The position numbers were made by a program, and so were the translations under genes. The notes below the pieces were generated by a model, which was not told the origin of the DNA, did no database searches, and saw only the letters and a program-made list of their open reading frames with translations. Positions 56,973-64,000 of a DNA stretch of 64,000 nt are shown piece after piece. Every line of letters starts with the position of its first letter. Within the stretch, counting starts at the first letter, position 1. Source of the DNA: Luteimonas sp. JM171 (lineage in GTDB: Bacteria > Pseudomonadota > Gammaproteobacteria > Xanthomonadales > Xanthomonadaceae); NCBI RefSeq assembly GCF_001717465.1, contig NZ_CP017074.1, positions 2,136,873-2,200,872 on the forward strand, given 5' to 3'.

Positions 56973-57452
56973 TCACTGGGCCTGGGCCGCCTTCAATGCC
57001 TCAAGCACGGCATCGGCGTGCCCGGGTACGCGGACCTTGCGCCATGCGGTGGCGATCCGGTGTTCCGGGTCGAGCAGAAACGTGCTGCGTTCGATGCCCA
57101 TCACCTTGCGCCCGTACATGTTCTTTTCCTTGATCACGTCGAACGCGCGGCACAGGGCCTCGTCGCTGTCGCTGACCAGGGGGAACTTGAACCCCTGCTT
57201 TGCGCAGAAGTTGTCGTGCGACTTGACCGAGTCGCGCGAGACGCCGAGCACCGAAGCCTCCAAGCGCTTGAACTCCGGCAGCAGCGCGTTGAAGTCCAGG
57301 CCCTCGGTGGTGCAGCCGGGCGTGGAATCCTTTGGATAGAAGTACAGCACCAGCCACTGGCCGGCGTAATCGCGGAGGGTGGCGGTGGCACCGCCGGAAA
57401 GCTGCAGGGGCAGGTCGAGGGTTGCGGGGTCCAGCGTGTCGCCTTCGTTCAA
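56973..57452 (-). CDS. bcp: thioredoxin-dependent peroxiredoxin PrxQ (Bcp)
   Basis: A 159-residue peroxiredoxin. The peroxidatic cysteine is Cys47 in STPGCTTEG. The usual resolving cysteine five residues later is absent (Leu-Asp-Phe instead), but Cys83 in HDNFCAKQG lies 36 residues on, as in the atypical 2-Cys PrxQ of Xanthomonas campestris. It reduces hydroperoxides with thioredoxin. It lies 16 bp downstream of gcvR on the same strand. Confidence 0.93.
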   Translation of the reverse strand: MNEGDTLDPATLDLPLQLSGGATATLRDYAGQWLVLYFYPKDSTPGCTTEGLDFNALLPEFKRLEASVLGVSRDSVKSHDNFCAKQGFKFPLVSDSDEALCRAFDVIKEKNMYGRKVMGIERSTFLLDPEHRIATAWRKVRVPGHADAVLEALKAAQAQ

Positions 57453-57468
57453 TTCGGGTTCCTCGGTC

Positions 57469-58035
57469 TCAGAACTTCATGGGGTCCATGATCGCATCGA
57501 GGTTGAGGTGGTCGCAGAACTCGAGGAAGTCGTCGCGCAGGGCGGCAATGTGCATGTCCGACGGCACGCCGATGGTGATCTGGGCGGAGAACATGTCGGC
57601 GCCGGTCTGCATCGCCTGGTAGCGCGAGGAGTGCAGGCTTTCGATGGTGATGCCCTGGCGGTCGAAGAAATCCGCCAGCTGGAACAGGATGCCCGGCTTG
57701 TCGGCCGCGATCACTTCAACGATGTACGGCAGCAGGTTGGACTGCAGAGCCTTGGGGCCGGTGCGGTACCACACCAGCTTCATGCCTTCTTCGCGATCGA
57801 GCCGCGTGAGCATGGCCTCGAGCTTGGCCACCGCGTCCCAGGAGCCGATGGCCAGCGCCGTCACCGAGACGTCGCGGCCCACCGTGGACAGGCGCGCATC
57901 CACCAGGTTGCACCCGCTGTCGGCGATGCGCCGGCTCACCGCCAGCAGCGGTGACTGGGGATGCGTCGTGTAGGCGTTGATGATCAGGTGGTTCTCGTTC
58001 GGCGCAGGCCTGGGAGCTGGATCGGATTCGGTCAA
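57469..58035 (-). CDS. gcvR: GcvR-type ACT-domain regulator
   Basis: A protein of about 188 residues with two ACT domains (NHLIINAYTTHPQSPLLAVSRRIADSGCNLVDAR and YIVEVIAADKPGILFQLADFFDRQGI). It fits GcvR, which represses the glycine cleavage operon with GcvA in E. coli. No ATG or GTG is in a sensible place; the TTG at 58035 gives a family-sized product, and the open frame further upstream overlaps dapA antisense. The bcp-gcvR, dapA-bamC order of E. coli is conserved here. Confidence 0.82.
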   Translation of the reverse strand: MTESDPAPRPAPNENHLIINAYTTHPQSPLLAVSRRIADSGCNLVDARLSTVGRDVSVTALAIGSWDAVAKLEAMLTRLDREEGMKLVWYRTGPKALQSNLLPYIVEVIAADKPGILFQLADFFDRQGITIESLHSSRYQAMQTGADMFSAQITIGVPSDMHIAALRDDFLEFCDHLNLDAIMDPMKF

Positions 58036-58168
58036 GGCGGCGTCCGCGGAGATGGGGGTGTTGCAACATGAATCGCACCCGGGCGCTGCGCCCGGGGCGT
58101 GGCCAGCATACTTGCCGGTGCTTTGGAGCCGCAAGTAAGATCGCTGGCGACCGCCAAGGGACTTCGGC

Positions 58169-59074
58169 TTGCAACTCTCCGGCAGCATCACCGCGCTTGC
58201 GACGCCGTTCACCGTCGCTGGCGAGATCGACCTCGACGCCTGGCGCCGGCTGCTGGAACGGCAGCTGGAGGCGGGCACCTCCGCCCTTGTGGTTGCCGGA
58301 TCCACCGGCGAGGCGGCGTCGCTGCACGAGCCCGAGTTCGACCTGCTGCTGCGGACCGCGGTGGAAGTGGCTGCGGGCCGGGTTCCGGTGCTTGCGGGCA
58401 CTGGCCAGTCGAGCACCGCGCATACCATCGAGCGCACGCGCCGCGCGGGCGGCCTGGGCGCCGACGCCGCGCTGGTGGTCACGCCTCCCTATGTGCGGCC
58501 CACCCAGGCCGGGCTGGCCGCCCATTTCCGCGCCGTGGCCGACGATGGCGCGCTGCCGGTGCTGCTTTACAACGTGCCCCCGCGCACGGGCTGCGACCTG
58601 CTGCCGGAGACGGTGGCGGAGCTTGCCGGCCACGGGCGCATCCTCGGCATCAAGGAAGCGCGGAGCGAACCGGAAAGGATGGGCGCCCTGGTTGCGCTTG
58701 CGGGAGAGTCCTTCGTGGTGCTCAGCGGCGACGACCCCACGGCGGCGCGTGCCATGCTGGCCGGGGCGGATGGCGTGATCTCCGTGGTTTCCAACGTGGT
58801 GCCTGTGGCGATGCGGCTGCTGTGCCAGCGCGCCCGGGCCGGTGACGAAGCCGGGGCAGGGGATCTGGATGGGCAGCTGCGCCCCCTCTACGAATTTGCC
58901 GGCATCGAGCCCAATCCGATCCCGGTCAAGGCACTGCTGGCGCGCATTGGCATCGGCCACGGCCTGCGCCTGCCCCTGACCACGCTCTCGCGCTCACACG
59001 ATGCCCAGGCCGGGTGCATCCACGCCCTGGCCGCACAAATCGAACAGACCTGCCGCGATACACTCGCGGCCTGA
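58169..59074 (+). CDS. dapA: 4-hydroxy-tetrahydrodipicolinate synthase
   Basis: A 301-residue DapA. Motifs are [30 protein letters not shown], the proton-relay LYNVPPRTG and the Schiff-base lysine in GIKEA. It condenses pyruvate with aspartate semialdehyde in lysine and diaminopimelate synthesis. It starts with TTG at 58169 with AAGGGA upstream; the divergent gcvR gene also appears to start with TTG. The BamC-like lipoprotein gene follows by 16 bp. Confidence 0.94.
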   Translation: MQLSGSITALATPFTVAGEIDLDAWRRLLERQLEAGTSALVVAGSTGEAASLHEPEFDLLLRTAVEVAAGRVPVLAGTGQSSTAHTIERTRRAGGLGADAALVVTPPYVRPTQAGLAAHFRAVADDGALPVLLYNVPPRTGCDLLPETVAELAGHGRILGIKEARSEPERMGALVALAGESFVVLSGDDPTAARAMLAGADGVISVVSNVVPVAMRLLCQRARAGDEAGAGDLDGQLRPLYEFAGIEPNPIPVKALLARIGIGHGLRLPLTTLSRSHDAQAGCIHALAAQIEQTCRDTLAA

Positions 59075-59090
59075 CTTCCAGGAGATCACG

Positions 59091-59609
59091 ATGTCCCCGA
59101 GCCCCTTCCTGTTGCGCACTGCTGCCGTGTCGGCGCTGGCCGTCGCGGTGCTGGCCACCTCCGGTTGCGGCTGGTTCCGCAAGGAAAACGCGCTGTACGC
59201 GCAGGCCCCGGAGAATCGCCCGCTGGAAGTGCCCCCCGACCTCGACCGCCCGGGCGCCGCCGGCGCCATGGCCGCGCCGGACCAGCCGGCCTCGGTGACG
59301 CGGTCCCAGATGCAGGCCCCCGCTGCCGCGCCGGCGTCCGACACCGGTTTTGCCGTTGCCGGTGACCGTGACGAGGTCTATGCCCAGGTGGGCCAGGTAC
59401 TGGCGCAGACGGAAGGCCTCACGGTGGTCAACAGCGCGCAGCTGCTGGGCACCTATGACGTCAACTACGAGGGCAGCAACTTCATGGTCCGCGTGGCGCG
59501 TACCGAAGCCGGAGCCCATGTGAGTGCGGTGGACCCGCGCGGCCAGCCCGCCCAGGGCGAGGAGCCGCGCAAGCTGATCGGCGCGCTGCGCGCGCAGCTG
59601 GGCGGCTGA
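59091..59609 (+). CDS. BamC-like/DapX lipoprotein
   Basis: A 172-residue predicted lipoprotein (lipobox TSGC, Cys26) that follows dapA, the position of bamC (nlpB) in E. coli. After the Cys it has an unstructured Pro/Ala-rich region with NRPLEVPPDLDRP, similar to the BamC BamD-binding segment, and one compact domain (VYAQVGQVLAQTEGLTVVNSAQLLGTYDVNYEG). It is shorter than E. coli BamC, with only one C-terminal domain visible. AGGAGA precedes ATG 59091. Role in outer-membrane protein assembly is inferred. Confidence 0.75.
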   Translation: MSPSPFLLRTAAVSALAVAVLATSGCGWFRKENALYAQAPENRPLEVPPDLDRPGAAGAMAAPDQPASVTRSQMQAPAAAPASDTGFAVAGDRDEVYAQVGQVLAQTEGLTVVNSAQLLGTYDVNYEGSNFMVRVARTEAGAHVSAVDPRGQPAQGEEPRKLIGALRAQLGG

Positions 59610-59610
59610 G

Positions 59611-59934
59611 TCAGCGCTCCAGGTACTTGAGCTTGCCCGGTTTGCCTTCCCAGTCCTTGGCGTCGGGTGGGCCGTCCTTCTTGACGGTGATCACCGGCCA
59701 CTCCTTGGAGAGCTCGGCGTTGAGCTCGATGAAGGCTTCCTGCCCGGCGGGCACGTCGTCCTCCGGGTAGATCGCGCCAATCGGGCACTCGGGCTCGCAC
59801 AGGGTGCAGTCGATGCACTCATCCGGGTCGATGACCAGGAAGTTGGGACCTTCGTGGAAACAGTCGACCGGGCACACCTCGACGCAATCGGTGTACTTGC
59901 ACTTGATGCAGTTCTCGGTGACGACGAAAGTCAT
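59611..59934 (-). CDS. fdxA: seven-iron ferredoxin FdxA
   Basis: A 107-residue ferredoxin of the Azotobacter FdI type. Cysteines at 9, 17 and 50 can bind the 3Fe-4S cluster and those at 21, 40, 43 and 46 the 4Fe-4S cluster ([13 protein letters not shown] and [14 protein letters not shown]); Cys12 and Cys25 are extra. The C-terminal extension with [14 protein letters not shown] is typical. It carries electrons in the cytoplasm. It ends one base from the end of the convergent BamC-like gene. Confidence 0.94.
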   Translation of the reverse strand: MTFVVTENCIKCKYTDCVEVCPVDCFHEGPNFLVIDPDECIDCTLCEPECPIGAIYPEDDVPAGQEAFIELNAELSKEWPVITVKKDGPPDAKDWEGKPGKLKYLER

Positions 59935-60001
59935 TGCGATCGGATCCCTGTGTACTGGCGATAGTGTAATGCAGGCGCAGGACATGGCCTGGCGGAAAAG
60001 G

Positions 60002-60025
60002 AAAAACCCGGCCGGGGCCGGGTTT
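60002..60025 (-). terminator. terminator of tRNA-Glu (minus strand)
   Basis: The stem AAACCCGGCC (60004-60013) pairs with GGCCGGGTTT (60016-60025) around a tight loop. Read on the minus strand it follows tRNA-Glu by 53 bp and ends in a run of T (complement of the A run at 60002-60006). Confidence 0.8.
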
Positions 60026-60078
60026 CCAAGCCGGCCAGCGCAGGGCGCGGACCGGTCGCGGGGGTGGCCCGCGCTGTG

Positions 60079-60154
60079 TGGCGCTCCCTACGGGACTCGA
60101 ACCCGTGTTTCAGCCTTGAGAGGGCTGCGTCCTAGACCACTAGACGAAGGGAGC
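60079..60154 (-). tRNA. tRNA-Glu (anticodon CUC)
   Basis: A 76-nt gene on the minus strand. The acceptor GCTCCCT pairs with AGGGAGC, the discriminator is G and CCA is encoded (60079-60081). The anticodon loop CTCTCAA places CTC at the complement of 60118-60120, and the T loop is GTTCGAGTC. The D-arm TTCGTCTAGTGG is tRNA-Glu-like. Confidence 0.96.
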
Positions 60155-60224
60155 GGAGCGTCGGGGCAGTGCCCCTCCCGGCCGCTTCGGCCGGCTGGCG
60201 ACCGGCTCGGCCGCGCAGCTTGCT

Positions 60225-60252
60225 AGTATAGCAGGGTTGGGGGGTTCGCCAA
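60225..60252 (-). promoter_or_regulatory. putative promoter of tRNA-Glu
   Basis: On the minus strand TTGGCG (60252-60247) and TATACT (60230-60225) are 16 bp apart. The start near 60218 would give a 5' leader of about 64 nt, containing a GC-rich hairpin, before the mature tRNA. Confidence 0.55.
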
Positions 60253-60304
60253 TGGCCTGGGGTGCTTCCCGGCCCCCGATCCGCCTCCCGCCGACCAAGA
60301 CTTG

Positions 60305-61624
60305 ATGCCAATACCGAACGACCCCCACGCCGTGCCCAAGCTGCGCAGGATCCCGCGCGACAGCCACCCCATCTCGCGCAAGGACATCAGCTCCGCGGCG
60401 CTGCGCGTGCTGTACCGCCTGCGCGAGGGCGGCCATGAAGCCCATCTGGTGGGCGGCGCAGTGCGCGACCTGCTGGTTGGGCTGAAGCCCAAGGACTTCG
60501 ACGTCGCCACCGATGCCACGCCCGAACAGGTCAAGGCGCTGTTCCGGAATTGCCGGCTGATCGGCCGCCGGTTCCGGCTGGCGCACGTGGTGTTCGGCCG
60601 CGAGATCATCGAAGTCGCGACCTTCCGGGCCAACGTCGACGACGGCAGCGGCGACCGCCAGCAGCACGAGGACGGCATGCTGCTGCGCGACAACATTTAC
60701 GGGACCATCGAGGAAGACGCGGTGCGCCGCGACTTCACCGCCAACGCCCTGTACTACGCCATCGAGGATTTCTCGGTCCGCGACTACGTGGGCGGCTTCG
60801 ACGACGTCCAGGCGCGCGTGCTGCGGCTGATCGGCGATCCCGAGCAGCGTTACCGCGAGGATCCGGTGCGCATGCTCCGCGCGGTGCGGCTGGCGGCCAA
60901 GCTGGGCTTCCGGATCGAGGAAGGCACCGCCGCCCCGATCCCGCACCTGGCCCATTTGCTGGGCGAGGCCGCCCCGGCGCGGCTGTTCGAGGAATGCCTG
61001 AAGATGTTCCTCTCCGGCCATGCCGAGAAGAGTTTCCTGGGATTGGAAGGCCACGGCTTGTTGCCGGCGCTGTTCCCCGAGTCCGCCGCGGCGCTGGCGG
61101 CGAACCGCAGCGGGGCGCTGCGCCGGATGGTGATCGCGGGCTTGCGCAACACCGATGAACGCGTTGCCGCCGAAGAACCCGTGTCGCCGGCGTTCCTCTT
61201 CGCACTGCTGCTGTGGCCGGCCTATTGCCGGGCGCTGATGGCGCTGCAGGCGCAGGATGTCCAGCCCGCCGAAGCCCAGCGCCGCGCGGCCGACCGGGTC
61301 ACCGTGCACCAGCTGGATACCGTGGCGCTGCCGCGCCGGTTTTCCATCCCCATGCAGGAAATCTGGCTGCTGCAGTCGCGCTTCCCCCTGCGCCAGCGCA
61401 AGCGGGTGATGCGCACCCTGGCGCACCCGCGCTTCCGCGCCGCGTTCGATTTCCTGATGCTGCGCCAGAGTGCCTCGGACGAACACGCCGCTGACGTGGA
61501 GTTCTGGCGCGAGGCGCAGGAGGACCCGGACCTGGCCATTGCCGCGCATCCGCCCGGCGAGGATGCCGCCCGGCCTCCGCCGCGCCGCCGGCGCCGGCGC
61601 CGGCGCCCTTCCGGCCAGGGATGA
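60305..61624 (+). CDS. pcnB: poly(A) polymerase I
   Basis: A 439-residue class II nucleotidyltransferase of the PcnB type. The catalytic segment is LVGGAVRDLLVGLKPKDFDVATDATP with the Asp pair, followed by RRDFTANALYYAIED and RYREDPVRMLRAVRLAAKLGF. It adds 3' poly(A) tails that promote RNA decay. The N-terminus ISRKDISSAALRVLYRL is PcnB-specific and distinguishes it from CCA-adding enzyme. The C-terminus ends in a poly-Arg run (eight Arg) of the RNA-binding tail. The ATG at 60305 follows a weaker TTG; folK overlaps its stop. Confidence 0.93.
   Translation: MPIPNDPHAVPKLRRIPRDSHPISRKDISSAALRVLYRLREGGHEAHLVGGAVRDLLVGLKPKDFDVATDATPEQVKALFRNCRLIGRRFRLAHVVFGREIIEVATFRANVDDGSGDRQQHEDGMLLRDNIYGTIEEDAVRRDFTANALYYAIEDFSVRDYVGGFDDVQARVLRLIGDPEQRYREDPVRMLRAVRLAAKLGFRIEEGTAAPIPHLAHLLGEAAPARLFEECLKMFLSGHAEKSFLGLEGHGLLPALFPESAAALAANRSGALRRMVIAGLRNTDERVAAEEPVSPAFLFALLLWPAYCRALMALQAQDVQPAEAQRRAADRVTVHQLDTVALPRRFSIPMQEIWLLQSRFPLRQRKRVMRTLAHPRFRAAFDFLMLRQSASDEHAADVEFWREAQEDPDLAIAAHPPGEDAARPPPRRRRRRRRPSGQG
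61587..61607 (+). repeat. GCCGGC hexamer repeat encoding the poly-Arg tail of PcnB
   Basis: Three tandem GCCGGC units and a partial fourth, within codons alternating CGC and CGG, encode the run of eight Arg at the PcnB C-terminus. Such a run may vary in length by slippage without shifting frame. Confidence 0.7.
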
Positions 61625-62133
61625 ACAGCCCCGCCATCGCCGCCGTGGGCCTGGGCGGCAACGTGGGCGACAGCGCGCGGGTGCTTGGGCAGGCCTTCGA
61701 GGCGCTCGCCGGCCTGCCGCAGACCCGCCTGCTGGCCACATCCGCCCTGTACCGCACGCCGGCCTGGGGGCTGGAGGACCAGGCGGACTTCGTGAATGCC
61801 GTGGCGGCGCTGGAGACCGCACTGGAGCCCGCCGCGCTGCTTGGCCACCTGTTTGCCATCGAGCGCCGATTCGGGCGCGTGCGGGCGGCCGACGGCAGCG
61901 ATCGCTGGGGCCCGCGCACGCTTGACCTGGACATCCTGTTGCATGGTGAAGCGGTGATCGACGAGCCCGGCCTGCGAATCCCGCACCCGCGCCTGCACGA
62001 GCGCGCTTTCGCCCTGGTGCCGCTGCTGGATGTGCTTCCGGAGGCGGTGATTCCCGGCGTGGGGCCCGCCCGGGAGGCTCTGGCCGCAGTGGATGCCGGC
62101 GGCGTGCGGCGGCTCCACCGCCCGCGCCCCTGA
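61621..62133 (+). CDS. folK: 2-amino-4-hydroxy-6-hydroxymethyldihydropteridine diphosphokinase
   Basis: A 170-residue HPPK. Signature elements are [32 protein letters not shown], and [12 protein letters not shown] with the metal-binding Asp pair, then [16 protein letters not shown]. It transfers pyrophosphate from ATP in folate synthesis. The ATG overlaps the pcnB stop (ATGA), matching the pcnB-folK pair of E. coli; panB and panC follow. Confidence 0.95.
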   Translation: MNSPAIAAVGLGGNVGDSARVLGQAFEALAGLPQTRLLATSALYRTPAWGLEDQADFVNAVAALETALEPAALLGHLFAIERRFGRVRAADGSDRWGPRTLDLDILLHGEAVIDEPGLRIPHPRLHERAFALVPLLDVLPEAVIPGVGPAREALAAVDAGGVRRLHRPRP

Positions 62134-62170
62134 CATCTGCGCTCAACGCGGGTCGGTCATACTAGTGGCC

Positions 62171-62980
<810 letters not shown>

Positions 62981-62999
62981 CCGGCCCGGAGGCGAGGGC

Positions 63000-63863
<864 letters not shown>

Positions 63864-63881
63864 ACGCGCCCGCCGCTTTTG

Positions 63882-63909
63882 TTGCGATGCGGCAGAAGCA
63901 GCCTATACT
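63882..63909 (+). promoter_or_regulatory. putative promoter of panD
   Basis: TTGCGA (63882-63887) and TATACT (63904-63909) are 16 bp apart in the 86-bp panC-panD gap. Transcription would start near 63916, about 34 bp before panD, so panD may be expressed apart from panBC. Confidence 0.5.
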
Positions 63910-63949
63910 TTCCTGTTCGACCGCCCGCCGCTGATGCGCCTGTATCGCC

Positions 63950-64000
63950 ATGCAACTGACCCTGCTGAAAGCCAAGATCCACCGTGCCACGGTGACCCAC
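63950..64000 (+). CDS. panD: aspartate 1-decarboxylase, N-terminal start (partial)
   Basis: The first 17 codons (MQLTLLKAKIHRATVTH) match the PanD start, where LxxKxHRxxVT precedes the self-cleavage site. The gene runs off the window before the Gly-Ser cleavage residues. Context after panB and panC supports the call. Confidence 0.82.
   Translation, partial: MQLTLLKAKIHRATVTH

Overview
The window is a chromosomal segment of a GC-rich gammaproteobacterium, most likely Xanthomonadaceae (Lysobacter, Luteimonas or Pseudoxanthomonas-like). The support is the order lexA-recA-recX-alaS-csrA-tRNA-Ser(GCU)-tRNA-Arg(ACG), a Xanthomonas-type LexA box (TTAGTAGTA-T-TACTACTAA) in front of lexA, a PrxQ with the Xanthomonas-type Cys spacing, and uniformly high GC with strong shadow ORFs on the opposite strand. 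All assignments come from reading translations and motifs; no database search was run.

Layout. 1-7.8 kb: end of sdhB, sdhE, a YgfX-like membrane protein, the lolC/lolD lipoprotein-release transporter, a TonB-dependent receptor ending in a strong terminator, pncC and an AarF/UbiB-family kinase. 7.8-13.7 kb: SOS and housekeeping block (lexA, recA, recX, alaS, csrA, two tRNAs). 13.8-19.7 kb: an EcsC-like protein, a secreted beta-helix protein, a methyltransferase, a GT4 glycosyltransferase and a secreted FG-GAP/ASPIC-type protein. 19.7-33.0 kb: a minus-strand run of twelve surface-polysaccharide genes, eleven of them joined by stop/start overlaps: Wzy-like polymerase, Wzx flippase, five glycosyltransferases, CapK-like ligase, two CE4 deacetylases and one deacetylase-like membrane protein, and a methyltransferase. 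33.1-42.7 kb: a J-domain/SmpA-like membrane protein, a methyltransferase, an AsnB-type amidotransferase, and a tight operon of acyl carrier protein, acyl-AMP ligase, NadE-like PP-loop ligase, GNAT protein and a PQQ-type sugar dehydrogenase, with a second PQQ-type dehydrogenase antisense in the middle. 42.7-51.8 kb: another CE4 deacetylase, a GT2, the initiating sugar-phosphate transferase, an outer-membrane barrel, a CpsD-like ATPase with a broken P-loop, Wzz and Wza proteins, and galE.

Together 16-52 kb looks like one Wzx/Wzy-dependent exopolysaccharide locus of the kind often found with exosortase A (XrtA)/PEP-CTERM systems, although no exosortase or PEP-CTERM substrate lies in the window. 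Precursor synthesis (galE), initiation (sugar transferase), assembly (GTs), flipping (Wzx), polymerisation (Wzy), export (Wza, Wzz, barrel) and tailoring (deacetylases, methyltransferases, ACP/ligase/NadE/AsnB/GNAT) are all represented. The ACP-ligase-NadE-GNAT cassette is the best candidate for an undescribed activity, plausibly making and attaching an amide-linked acyl or aminoacyl decoration.

51.7-64 kb is again core genome: hydrolase-thiD-sulP-XRE, phoH, bcp-gcvR diverging from dapA-bamC-like (the E. coli order), fdxA, tRNA-Glu(CUC), pcnB-folK-panB-panC and the start of panD. There is no gene-free stretch longer than 300 bases, and I see no insertion sequence, prophage or CRISPR array.
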